Of a DNA stretch of 64,000 nucleotides, positions 55,448 through 63,874 are shown piece after piece (position 1 is the first letter of the stretch; each line of letters begins with the position of its first letter). The position numbers were made by a program, and so were the translations under genes. The DNA lies in the NCBI RefSeq assembly GCF_000426725.1, contig NZ_AUFX01000003.1, positions 310,001 to 374,000 on the forward strand, written 5' to 3'. This DNA is from Sporocytophaga myxococcoides DSM 11118. Lineage in GTDB: Bacteria; Bacteroidota; Bacteroidia; Cytophagales; Cytophagaceae. A model generated the notes under the pieces. That model saw nothing but the letters and a program-made list of their open reading frames with translations. It did no database searches and had not been told where the DNA came from.

Positions 55448-56733
55448 TATTGTTTAACTTTTATAAATGCCTCACTATCTATAAAATAAGATGCCACAGG
55501 TGCAATACTATCATTTTCTGATATTCCTGAAAGTACTTCAGTCCATTCATTCATTGTAATTCCAGTAAGAACTTCTTTTGCAATATATCCAACTTCTTGT
55601 TTTACAAATACAGCCGATCGAGACTTACCTAGATGTATAACAGATAAATTAGGAATCCAAAGCTTTTGAGCTTGATCACTTTTAACAGTGATATTTCCTT
55701 CAATAAGCGTACCTATAGTTAGGTTATTACTATTGGTGCAATTTAGGTATACTCTTACTGAGTAAAAATCATTACTTCCATCAAATGACTTTTCTATAAA
55801 ATCAATTTTACCTTCATAGATCTTGTTATTTATATTCACCTCTACTTTCTCTCCTTTTTGGATAAGAGTTATGTCATTAGGGTAAATTTTAAACATCGCC
55901 CATATATCTTTTTCATTGGCAATAGTAAAGAGCAAATCACCTTTTTTAATATAATTACCTTTCTTTAATAAAAGCTCCGCTTCCTTAAGACTATTATCCA
56001 TAGCGCTTGAACCTGATTCAGACGGCCATTCCAATCCATGACTGGCAATCTCACTTGCCAGAGCTAAAAAGTGTATATGTCCTTCGTAAGGAGAATATAT
56101 CGGAACAGTAGCATTTACTTTTCCACTCCTTTCAATTTTCTTAATAGAAGACTCTGTCATCCCTAGATTAATGAGCTTTTGATATAAAGCGTTAATAGTA
56201 CTCTGTTCAGCATCTGACGATGATTTATAAACAAGCAAATACTCATCTTGCGCAATTTGTAACTCAGGACTATAAATATCCATAAGCTGTTGTCCTTTAC
56301 TAATCCTTTCAAAATTAAACTTTACATAGAGCTTTTCTATTCTTCCGGAAACACGAGCTGAAATGCTTTTGGTCTTATTCGGATTATATGTCAAATAACC
56401 CTGAGCTTTAATATGACTCTTTCCTTTATTGAATGATGGAGCAACAGGTATAAGAGAAGAAATAACAATTTGATTCGTAGGTTCGGTAAGATAACTTAAA
56501 GAATCTACTGCCTCAGTCATAAGTTCGAGGTCCATTCCACATTTAGGGCAAGTACCTGGTTTATCCGATACAACTTCAGGATGCATAGGACAATAATACT
56601 TATGGTCAGAATGTATTGTATCATATTTTGTTTCATGGTCTATATGTTTATCAGATTTTGATTTGCATGAAGCAATAAGTAAAACCGATAACATTAAGAT
56701 TACTATATTAAAATAATTGTAATTGCTTCTCAT
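55447..56733 (-). CDS. RND efflux periplasmic adaptor (CusB-like) with N-terminal heavy-metal-binding domain (copy 1)
   Basis: 428 residues. Lipoprotein signal (LSVLLIASC, Cys23), His-rich stretch, then a metal-binding motif at 47-70 (YYCPMHPEV ... GTCPKCGMDLE) with Cys48, His51, Cys62, Cys65 and Met67. The adaptor body follows (SARVSGRIEKLYVKF, PIYSPYEGHIHF, WAMFKIYPNDITLI). This is the MFP of a CusABC-type exporter. It overlaps the TolC gene by 26 bases and the second adaptor by 1 base. Having both adaptors with their own metal-binding domains in one operon suggests that they act together in the same pump. Confidence 0.9.
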   Translation of the reverse strand: MRSNYNYFNIVILMLSVLLIASCKSKSDKHIDHETKYDTIHSDHKYYCPMHPEVVSDKPGTCPKCGMDLELMTEAVDSLSYLTEPTNQIVISSLIPVAPSFNKGKSHIKAQGYLTYNPNKTKSISARVSGRIEKLYVKFNFERISKGQQLMDIYSPELQIAQDEYLLVYKSSSDAEQSTINALYQKLINLGMTESSIKKIERSGKVNATVPIYSPYEGHIHFLALASEIASHGLEWPSESGSSAMDNSLKEAELLLKKGNYIKKGDLLFTIANEKDIWAMFKIYPNDITLIQKGEKVEVNINNKIYEGKIDFIEKSFDGSNDFYSVRVYLNCTNSNNLTIGTLIEGNITVKSDQAQKLWIPNLSVIHLGKSRSAVFVKQEVGYIAKEVLTGITMNEWTEVLSGISENDSIAPVASYFIDSEAFIKVKQ

Positions 56734-57997
56734 ATTCAGCCTGCAAAAGCAGTAGTTTTAACGTTATGTCTTCATATTGAATTTTAGCCATCTGAAAATT
56801 CATTTGCGCATCAAGTGCCACAAAAAGTTCTCCCGTATTTTGAGAGTAAGACAGCATTGCCAGATCATATGATTTCTTTAAAGATGGTAAGATCATTGTC
56901 TTATATAATTCCATCTGATATTTGGCAGAAGAAATTTCACTTTTCAATCCATATATCATACCAACTGATTCATTCATGATGGCTTGTTTCTGACTATAAT
57001 AGGCCTTTAATTGGTAATTATATGCTAATACATTGGATCGATACATCTTCGATGACCATGGAGCAAAAGGAATACTCATCATACCCATAAGAGTAAACTG
57101 ATTAGGATTTTCTCCAAAGGCAAACATGTGGCCAAATTCTATCCCAAAATCAGGACGAGATTTGTAGCGTTCCACTTTTTGCTTTAAGAAAGTAGCTTGT
57201 ATATTTTTATCCAGCACTAGTAAATCACTTCGATTAAATTTTAGAGAAGCTGTATCAATAGCATACTTTTCATAGTCTTTTATCACAAGTTGAGAATCAA
57301 CATGAAAAAGTTCCTCTCCTTTTCTATTCATTAGAGAGTGGAGATAATACAGCTTTTGTTTTCTTTCATTCTCCATCATGATCCTTTCATTCTGTAACTG
57401 GGCTTTTTGAGACCTGGCTTTATAAATACTCGAAAGCATTTCCTGATTATAAGCTATCTTACTTTCACCAAAAGTTATCATAGTTTCCAAAGTGTGCTCC
57501 GCATCCTTCAGAATATCTATTTTTCGATCAATGATTTGTATTTCATTAAATAGCTTTTTCGCATCATATAGCAACTTGTTGGCGGTTGTATTTCCAGATT
57601 CGGTCTCTATTGAAGAAACACTTCGTAAATATTCCCGATTGGCATTCAATCTTGCAGGATTGGGAATCATTTGTTTTCCTTGAATCATAAAATTCCCCAT
57701 ACCGGGCATCTTGGCATTCATCCCATTAAAAGTTTCAACCTGGGGACGCCAATAAGAAGTCTTATAAGGTGTCATAAAAAAGCCTGCACCTATCTGAGGT
57801 GCCTCCCAAGCCTTTGCTCCTTCTGCCATAGCATCCATTGACTTTGCTTGTTGTCTGTACATTTCCAGCTCCGGATTATCGAATAAGATGGACTTCTTAA
57901 CAATATCAAAGTTGAGCACTTGCGCTGATGCATTAAAATACAGCAAGGCTAAAATTAAGGAGAATATATATTTATTCTTTAACATCGAGCAATTCAA
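56708..57997 (-). CDS. TolC-family outer-membrane channel (CusC-like)
   Basis: 429 residues with signal peptide (IFSLILALLYFNASAQ). The body has the long paired helices of outer-membrane efflux proteins: LEMYRQQAKSMDAMAEGAKAWEAPQIG, KLFNEIQIIDRKIDILKDAEHTLETMI, PDFGIEFGHMFAFG, SVGMIYGLKSEISSAKYQMELYK. It forms the exit duct of the tripartite pump. It overlaps the end of the CusA C-terminal gene by 26 bases (57972-57997) and the first adaptor by 26 bases, so all three are coupled. Methionine is frequent (for example GMNAKMPGMGNFM), in keeping with copper or silver transport. Confidence 0.88.
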   Translation of the reverse strand: MNCSMLKNKYIFSLILALLYFNASAQVLNFDIVKKSILFDNPELEMYRQQAKSMDAMAEGAKAWEAPQIGAGFFMTPYKTSYWRPQVETFNGMNAKMPGMGNFMIQGKQMIPNPARLNANREYLRSVSSIETESGNTTANKLLYDAKKLFNEIQIIDRKIDILKDAEHTLETMITFGESKIAYNQEMLSSIYKARSQKAQLQNERIMMENERKQKLYYLHSLMNRKGEELFHVDSQLVIKDYEKYAIDTASLKFNRSDLLVLDKNIQATFLKQKVERYKSRPDFGIEFGHMFAFGENPNQFTLMGMMSIPFAPWSSKMYRSNVLAYNYQLKAYYSQKQAIMNESVGMIYGLKSEISSAKYQMELYKTMILPSLKKSYDLAMLSYSQNTGELFVALDAQMNFQMAKIQYEDITLKLLLLQAEYEKQLQLF

Positions 57998-59909
57998 TTT
58001 TACCGTTTTTATTCAATTCGTGTTCTTTCATCATTTCGAATACAATTGGCGTCACCAGCAATACATAAATTACAGAAGAGATAGTCCCTCCGATGAGAGG
58101 CACAGTAATGGGTAGCATTACATCACTTCCAACTCCGGTCGCCCATAGAATTGGCACAAGACCAAACAAAGAAACTGAGACTGTCATAAGTTTAGGTCTT
58201 AACCTTTTAGCAGCACCTCTGATTACATATTCGCGTAGATCTTCATTTTTAATTAGTCCTCTTGAATTTCCCTTTTCCTCAACCAAGTGCTGCATAGCCT
58301 CATTCAGATAAATAACCATTAGCATCGCTGTTTCAATAGCCATTCCAAATAAAGCTATGAAACCCACTGCGACGGCTACCGAAAGATTGATCCCATAGAA
58401 ATATACCATAAATACACCACCGACCAGTGCAAATGGAACAGTGATCATTGTAGCCATAGCTTCTTTAGCTGATTTGTAAGTATAGTACAAAACCATAAAG
58501 ATGATGAAAATAACTATGGGCATAATCAGCTTTAAAGTTCTGTTGGCATGAATCTGATTTTCCCATTGGCCACTCCACTCTATAAAATAACCTTGTGGCA
58601 TTTGAGCAATCATAGTATTAAGCTTTTCTTGTGTTTCTTGTACTGTACTTCCCAGGTCACGCTCTCGTACGTTAAATAGTACAGTTCCACGCAACATTGC
58701 ATTTTCTGAATTGATCATCGGAGGACCTTCAGAGATTCTAATATTGGCAACATCAGAAAGAAGTATAGTTCCAAACTGCATTGTTTGTACAGGAAGACGT
58801 TTAATATCTTCAAGACTTTCACGATATGCCTGCGCTACTCTGGCGTTGACTGAAAATCTTTGTCTGCCTTCAAATGTATTAGTAAGGTTCATTCCTCCCA
58901 ATGCGCTTTCTACCACCATATTTACATCATCCGTGGTAAGTCCATACCTTCCGATTGCTTCTTTATTTACCTCTATATCAATATATCTTCCTCCAACAAT
59001 TGGCTCTACATACAGATCCTTTACCCCATCCACATCCTTTAATGATTCCTTTATCTTATTTGATAAAGTATAGATAGAATCAATATTTTGTCCATAGACT
59101 TTAATACCAACGTCAGTTCTGATGCCAGTAGACAACATATTGATCCTGTTAATAATAGGCTGCGTCCAACCATTAGTAATACCAGGAATCTGTAATTTTG
59201 CATTTAATTCATTAAGAATATCAGTCTTCGTAATTCCCTGTCTCCACTCATATTTTGGTTTTAGAAGAATGATAGTTTCAATCATGCTTATTGGAGAATT
59301 ATCAGTGGCAGTAGAAGCTCTGCCAGCCTTTCCCAGCACGTGCGTTACTTCCGGAACTGTTTTAATTAATTTATCCTGAATCTGCAATATTCGCTTTGCT
59401 TCTGAATTAGATACATCCGGTAAGGTTACCGGCATAAATAATAAGGATCCCTCATCTAAAGGTGGCATGAACTCTGAGCCTAAGCGTGAAAGCATGATTC
59501 CACCTGAAATCAATAAGATTATATTAATGGCAATAGTCGTTTTCCTCCAATGCAAACAACATGTTAAAATCGGTGTATATATTTTTTCAAGTGTATGTGT
59601 AATCGGATTCTGACTTTCGGGCTTTAATCGACCTTTGAGAAAAAAGGATATAAGCACTGGTGTTAAAGTTATGGCAAGAAATGCATCTACCAAAAGAATA
59701 AATGTCTTTGTCCATGCCAATGGATGAAATAGTTTACCTTCCATCCCTGTGAGAAGAAAAACAGGTAGAAAGGAAGTGATCACCACAATGGTAGAAAAGA
59801 ATACCCCAGGTCCAACTTGCTTTGATGAAGCACTGATGATTTCCATCCGCTCATCTAGTTTAAGTGGATCAGTATTTCGTTTAAACAATTTTTGAAATAT
59901 ATTTTTCAT
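57972..59909 (-). CDS. cusA: CusA-like RND pump, C-terminal half (separate reading frame)
   Basis: 645 residues matching CusA from the loop after TM4 to the end: SKQVGPGVFFSTIVVITSFLPVFLL, WTKTF, the second periplasmic domain and TM8-12. The three copper-binding methionines of CusA (Met573, Met623, Met672) have counterparts at Met159 (LLFMPVTLP), Met209 (PISMIET) and Met258 (NRINMLSTG). The proton-relay glutamate and lysine are at Glu526 and Lys573 (AKRLRPKLMTVSV). It starts with its own ATG (MKNIFQKLFKRNTDPLK), immediately preceded by an in-frame TAA. The N-terminal half is encoded 58 bases upstream. Together they make a complete pump for Cu(I)/Ag(I) if the halves assemble. Confidence 0.85.
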   Translation of the reverse strand: MKNIFQKLFKRNTDPLKLDERMEIISASSKQVGPGVFFSTIVVITSFLPVFLLTGMEGKLFHPLAWTKTFILLVDAFLAITLTPVLISFFLKGRLKPESQNPITHTLEKIYTPILTCCLHWRKTTIAINIILLISGGIMLSRLGSEFMPPLDEGSLLFMPVTLPDVSNSEAKRILQIQDKLIKTVPEVTHVLGKAGRASTATDNSPISMIETIILLKPKYEWRQGITKTDILNELNAKLQIPGITNGWTQPIINRINMLSTGIRTDVGIKVYGQNIDSIYTLSNKIKESLKDVDGVKDLYVEPIVGGRYIDIEVNKEAIGRYGLTTDDVNMVVESALGGMNLTNTFEGRQRFSVNARVAQAYRESLEDIKRLPVQTMQFGTILLSDVANIRISEGPPMINSENAMLRGTVLFNVRERDLGSTVQETQEKLNTMIAQMPQGYFIEWSGQWENQIHANRTLKLIMPIVIFIIFMVLYYTYKSAKEAMATMITVPFALVGGVFMVYFYGINLSVAVAVGFIALFGMAIETAMLMVIYLNEAMQHLVEEKGNSRGLIKNEDLREYVIRGAAKRLRPKLMTVSVSLFGLVPILWATGVGSDVMLPITVPLIGGTISSVIYVLLVTPIVFEMMKEHELNKNGKIELLDVKE

Positions 59910-59967
59910 TTATTTTTCAATGATTAATTCATGATATGAATACACCTAGATGTTTCAATCATTGTAG

Positions 59968-61239
59968 TTAGACTCTTTTTTCATGTTCAACAGAAATATG
60001 TCTGTATGCATTTTCAACCATAACAATTCCATCATCCACCACTACACCTATTGCCAATGCAATACCAGTTAAAGACATAATGTTGGATGATATGCCAAAT
60101 GTTTCTAGCAGAATAAATCCTACAGCTACAGATATTGGTAATTGTATAATAATGATTAATGCACTTCTCCAATTGAACAAGAACAAAATTACGATGATAG
60201 ATACTGTAATCATTTCTTCATAAAGCGTTCCTCTTACAGAATCAATTGCTTCTTCTATAAGTGTACTTCTATCATATGATACCTTAAACTTCACACCTGC
60301 AGGCAATCCTTTTTCAACTTCCTTTATTTTTGCCTTTACATCTTTAATTACCTGATCTGCATTTTCACCGTATCTCATCACTACAATTCCACCGACAACT
60401 TCTCCGGTTCCATCCATATCAAATATGCCAAGTCGAAGATCTCCACCCATTTGTACACTTCCTATATCTTTAATTCTAACAGGTATTGAATTTCTCATAC
60501 TGACAGGCATGTTTTCTATCTCCTTTATGTTCTTAATATACCCCAAACCTCTTATAATGTAGGACATATCGGTCATTTCGAATTTTCGCCCCCCGACATC
60601 ATTATTATTGGCTTTTACAGTTTTTAGCACATCCATCAGTTGAAGGTTATAATAAGTAAGTTTATGAGGATCAATCACGATCTGATATTGTTTTTGAAAT
60701 CCTCCGAATGAGGCGACCTCTGCGACACCCTGTACATTTTGTAAGGCAAACTTTATATACCAATCCTGCAAGGCTCTCTGCTCTCCTAAATCCATATTCG
60801 GAGCATCCAGATGATACCAGAAAATGTGTCCCACTCCTGTTCCATCAGGACCTAAAGAAGGCGATACGTCATTGGGTAATAGCTTCTGTGCGTAGTTCAG
60901 ACGCTCCAGTACTCTAGTCCTTGCCCAGTATATATCTGTATTATCTTCGAATATCACATACACGAAACTCATCCCAAACATAGAAGAACCCCGAATATTT
61001 TTTACTTTAGGAATTCCCTGCAGATTAGAAACAAGTGGATAAGTCACTTGATCTTCGATCACCTGTGGGCTACGTCCCATCCACTCTGTAAAAACTATCA
61101 CCTGATTCTCGGACAAATCCGGGATAGCATCAATCGGGTTCTTTTGTATAGAGTATATTCCCCATGCAAATAGCCCGGCTGCAATGAATAGAACAGTCCA
61201 TCTGTTTTTAAGCGATATTTCTATTATTCTTTCTACCAT
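59968..61239 (-). CDS. cusA: CusA-like RND pump, N-terminal half (separate reading frame)
   Basis: 423 residues covering TM1, the first periplasmic domain and TM2-4 of CusA: WTVLFIAAGLFAWGIYSIQ, FTEWMGRSPQVIEDQVTYPL, GSSMFGMSFVYVIFEDNTDIYW, SLGPDGTGVGHIFWYHL, GGRKFEMTDMSY, SVRGTLYEEMITVSIIVILF. The proton-relay aspartate of TM4 is Asp402 (GIALAIGVVVDDGIVMVENAYRH). The frame stops just after EHEKRV, in the cytoplasmic loop between TM4 and TM5, where intact homologues run on. Several stop codons occur in the next 58 bases. All folds present look intact. Confidence 0.85.
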   Translation of the reverse strand: MVERIIEISLKNRWTVLFIAAGLFAWGIYSIQKNPIDAIPDLSENQVIVFTEWMGRSPQVIEDQVTYPLVSNLQGIPKVKNIRGSSMFGMSFVYVIFEDNTDIYWARTRVLERLNYAQKLLPNDVSPSLGPDGTGVGHIFWYHLDAPNMDLGEQRALQDWYIKFALQNVQGVAEVASFGGFQKQYQIVIDPHKLTYYNLQLMDVLKTVKANNNDVGGRKFEMTDMSYIIRGLGYIKNIKEIENMPVSMRNSIPVRIKDIGSVQMGGDLRLGIFDMDGTGEVVGGIVVMRYGENADQVIKDVKAKIKEVEKGLPAGVKFKVSYDRSTLIEEAIDSVRGTLYEEMITVSIIVILFLFNWRSALIIIIQLPISVAVGFILLETFGISSNIMSLTGIALAIGVVVDDGIVMVENAYRHISVEHEKRV

Positions 61240-61247
61240 AATTTTAG

Positions 61248-61269
61248 GCCTGCCACATATGTGACAGGC
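61248..61269 (-). promoter_or_regulatory. Intercistronic near-palindrome between HMA and cusA genes
   Basis: GCCTGCCACAT (61248-61258) abuts ATGTGACAGGC (61259-61269), an 11-bp inverted repeat with one mismatch (wobble in RNA). It lies 8 bases before the cusA N-terminal start. It could be an RNA processing or attenuation hairpin or a protein-binding site. Confidence 0.55.
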
Positions 61270-61293
61270 TTTATGCTTTACATTTTGTTCCGA

Positions 61294-61650
61294 TTACTTT
61301 TTTCTATCATACTGGCAGCATCCAGGAAGCTTTTTATATGTTACTTCATTGGCTTTAACTTTTTCAGTATCATGTCCTGCTTCAGCTATCAGCTGATGAA
61401 CTTTATCTAAAGTAATTATATGAGGATCGTATACTACTTTAATCATTTTAGTTTTCACATTCCAGTCTGCACTAACAATGGCCGAGTTTCCTTTTAATGA
61501 AGACTCTATTCTCTTTTTACACATTTCACAATTACCATACACTTTGAATGTTACAGTCTCATTATGCAATGGATTAGCAGATGTATTGGCTGAGAATAAT
61601 GTAACTAATATGGCACAAATCAATGCGAAGATTCCTTTTGTAGATTTCAT
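61294..61650 (-). CDS. Secreted heavy-metal-associated (HMA) domain protein
   Basis: 118 residues. Signal peptide (GIFALICAILVTLFSANTSA) then an HMA ferredoxin-like fold (~32-100) with the metal-binding CxxC at 41-44 (YGNCEMCKKRIE), SADWNVKTKMIKVVYDP and LIAEAGHDTEKVKA. A C-terminal CysCys pair (PGCCQY) gives two more thiol ligands. It probably captures Cu(I)/Ag(I) in the periplasm and hands it to the pump encoded next. Likely the second or first gene of the efflux operon; a perfect inverted repeat lies 37 bases upstream of its start. Confidence 0.88.
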   Translation of the reverse strand: MKSTKGIFALICAILVTLFSANTSANPLHNETVTFKVYGNCEMCKKRIESSLKGNSAIVSADWNVKTKMIKVVYDPHIITLDKVHQLIAEAGHDTEKVKANEVTYKKLPGCCQYDRKK

Positions 61651-61686
61651 ATATATTTTGAGTTTATAGTATTATTAATTTTTATT

Positions 61687-61708
61687 CTTTCGAATAATTC
61701 TTCGAAAG
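61687..61708. promoter_or_regulatory. Perfect 8-6-8 inverted repeat upstream of the metal-efflux genes
   Basis: CTTTCGAA (61687-61694), spacer TAATTC, TTCGAAAG (61701-61708). It is centred about 48 bases upstream of the HMA start codon. Size and symmetry suit a dimeric metal-responsive repressor or activator. No regulator gene is seen nearby. Confidence 0.5.
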
Positions 61709-61865
61709 ATGCATGGGAATTATTATGTTCTTGTATAATAAGGAGTATCATCTAATGTTTGACACCGCTAATACACAAAATAACAAGACACCTTCAAATG
61801 CTGCAAATGCAAACATTTAAATTAAGATTGATTAAATTTGATATGCTAGATTAGAAGATAGCACA

Positions 61866-61896
61866 GTAGTATTCCTATTCACTGTAGGAATACTAC
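61866..61896 (-). terminator. Hairpin downstream of the HYC_CC_PP gene
   Basis: GTAGTATTCCT (61866-61876) and AGGAATACTAC (61886-61896) pair perfectly over 11 bases, 22 bases beyond the minus-strand stop codon. No T run follows on the minus strand, so it could be a partial terminator or an RNA end-stabilising hairpin. Confidence 0.55.
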
Positions 61897-61918
61897 CAAT
61901 GAGGAAAATAAAAAATAT

Positions 61919-62311
61919 TTAAATTATAAGGGAGCGTATCTGTATGTATATAGGCGTCTTAGGTGGCCCATTTTTATAAGAGCAAAACCTTACAGAACTT
62001 GAATTTTCAAATGAAAATAGAGGCTGTACTGCACTAATGTATGAAGGTAATATAGCAATGAAATTGGAATAATCAGGAAAGACAAAATTGCTTTTGCTAT
62101 GTATTTGTGAGTCATCCAATGAAAAGTTGAATTGATTATCCTTGCAACATTCTTTTGCTACTTTAATACTACACTGACCACAACCTTTGTTCTTGGGTGT
62201 AAAAAATGAAATCGAAGCTAATTTGCCAGCACAATAATGAGTATACACTGAAAGTCCTGTACTAAAGACCATGTACAACATTAAAATAAATATGGTGGCA
62301 ATTCTTTTCAT
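61919..62311 (-). CDS. HYC_CC_PP family small secreted protein (metal cluster)
   Basis: About 130 residues from the ATG at 62311 (MKRIATIFILMLYMVFSTG, a good signal peptide); an upstream in-frame ATG at 62353 adds 14 residues. The family signature is HYCAGKLASISFF, then CGQCSIKVAKECCKDN, then GPPKTPIY near the end. These cysteine-rich proteins are typical of Bacteroidota and often encoded next to copper or heavy-metal efflux genes; a metal-binding role is inferred. It is encoded upstream of the HMA gene on the same strand, with 268 bases between. Confidence 0.82.
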   Translation of the reverse strand: MKRIATIFILMLYMVFSTGLSVYTHYCAGKLASISFFTPKNKGCGQCSIKVAKECCKDNQFNFSLDDSQIHSKSNFVFPDYSNFIAILPSYISAVQPLFSFENSSSVRFCSYKNGPPKTPIYIQIRSLII

Positions 62312-62567
62312 TTGTACAAATATGAGTTTTTTTCCTCTGATGTTATTACACATTTATGGGTAAGAGTTACAAAATTTTGACTCACTTTAAAACAATCGGA
62401 GCAGCGGTTTGAAATTCCTTTCTATGTATATCAGATTAAATCAATAACTTAAACATTTCAATTTGAATATTTTAGATTGCTTCTTTTTCAAGCTTATATT
62501 AATCCTAACCCCATAAAGTCTTGTTCTATCGGATTCATGAGAAAAAAATCTATATTAGTTATAACAT

Positions 62568-63734
62568 ATGAGAAAAGTTGTCATCATTTTATTACTAGCA
62601 CTTACTATACAATGGAAAAGTACAGTTGCTCAATGCACTACTGATGCATTTGGAATTATACAAATATATCCGACCAAAGCCGGGACAGTTGAATGGAACT
62701 CTGTCCATTGGAATAATGGAATTCCAAGAACAATCAAATATGCAGTAGACTCTTATGACCCGACCGGATGGACTGAAGACCATAGTGGAAGTACAAATGG
62801 ATTCAAAATAGATGGAAACGGAATTATGAACATGTCCGGAGGAAGCCCACGATTTCATGTCAATTCCTTAGTAAATAAAAAAGTACCTGCACAGCAATTT
62901 CTAAATACTGAATTTACAGCTTATTACCGAAGGATTGGAAATACGGGGCCTGCTTACGGAGGCATGGTAGTAGGTGCAAGAAGCGGTCCTCTTGGACATG
63001 CATCTCAAGGTGGAAATGACTGCGATGCTACGACGTATTACGCCCGATTCAGGCACGACGGCAAATGGGACTTTGAGAAAGAGCTTAAACATCCCACAAG
63101 TGATTATTGGTCAGGATCTGGCTTCCACAAACAAGATCCTCTCTGGAAAGGTCTGGCGATGCCTGAAAACAAATGGATAGGAATGAAATACGTTGTCTAT
63201 AATATTGAAAATAATTCAAAAGTAAAATTAGAATTGTATATAGATACATTATCAGATGGAAATCCTGTCAATGGAGGTATTTGGGAAAAAGTCGGTGAAT
63301 TAACAGATGAAGGCAATTGGCCTGCCGCCCCTTTTAATATCACAGGATGCATTTATAGTGATCCAAAAACCCTTATACTGGAAGGACATGGTACTTTTCT
63401 TTTAAGGACAGATGGTGATCAGGCTGAATACAAAATGGTCAGCATCAGAGAAATTATTCCAGGAGAAAAATCCATTAATGAGTGTGTCGCTTCGATAAAC
63501 AGGAATCCACAAAATGATATCAGATTTTATTTTGACAACATCATGAAAAGGCAAATAATTGAAGCTGATGGCTTTTTTTCGTATCAAATACATGACATGA
63601 TGGGAAATAATATCCTAAGCGGAAACTGTGAAAATTCCTGTGTTGTCAGCAGTGATGTGCCTTCAGGCATATATATTATAAGCTTCCAGACAGCATCAAC
63701 CCTAAAACAACTGAAGTTCAATAACAATCACTAA
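62568..63734 (+). CDS. Secreted beta-rich (lectin/lyase-like) protein with T9SS type A-like sorting domain
   Basis: 388 residues. Signal peptide MRKVVIILLLALTIQWKSTVAQ. The body (~23-300) is rich in aromatic and glycine motifs: HSGSTNGFKIDGNG, MSGGSPRFHVNS, FTAYYRR, GGMVVGARSGPLGHAS, YYARFRHDGKWDFEKELKH, WIGMKYVVYNI. These resemble beta-jelly-roll carbohydrate-binding or polysaccharide-lyase-like folds, but I cannot name a family. The last ~70 residues look like a divergent T9SS type A domain (FFSYQIHDMMGNNILSG ... SGIYIISFQTAS). Divergent from the metal cluster across ~250 bases; probably unrelated to it. Confidence 0.7.
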   Translation: MRKVVIILLLALTIQWKSTVAQCTTDAFGIIQIYPTKAGTVEWNSVHWNNGIPRTIKYAVDSYDPTGWTEDHSGSTNGFKIDGNGIMNMSGGSPRFHVNSLVNKKVPAQQFLNTEFTAYYRRIGNTGPAYGGMVVGARSGPLGHASQGGNDCDATTYYARFRHDGKWDFEKELKHPTSDYWSGSGFHKQDPLWKGLAMPENKWIGMKYVVYNIENNSKVKLELYIDTLSDGNPVNGGIWEKVGELTDEGNWPAAPFNITGCIYSDPKTLILEGHGTFLLRTDGDQAEYKMVSIREIIPGEKSINECVASINRNPQNDIRFYFDNIMKRQIIEADGFFSYQIHDMMGNNILSGNCENSCVVSSDVPSGIYIISFQTASTLKQLKFNNNH

Positions 63735-63874
63735 GAATCCATAACTTAATAATTTAACAAATTAATGCCAAGGTTGAAAACTTTATTTTGTTATTTACCC
63801 TTCCCACATTAATTTGGCCCTCTGATCCGGCAAAGAATTTATATACAAGCTAAAAAATCGGATCCGGCTATAAT

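Noticed and set aside
58711-59073. 120-codon plus-strand frame inside the cusA C-terminal gene
   Set aside because: It is antisense to a well-supported conserved gene and has no recognisable features.
57972-61239. Programmed frameshift or simple sequencing error joining the CusA halves
   Set aside because: The 58-base gap has several stops in the upstream frame, and the downstream ATG is directly preceded by an in-frame TAA; one base change cannot join them, although a larger assembly fault cannot be excluded.
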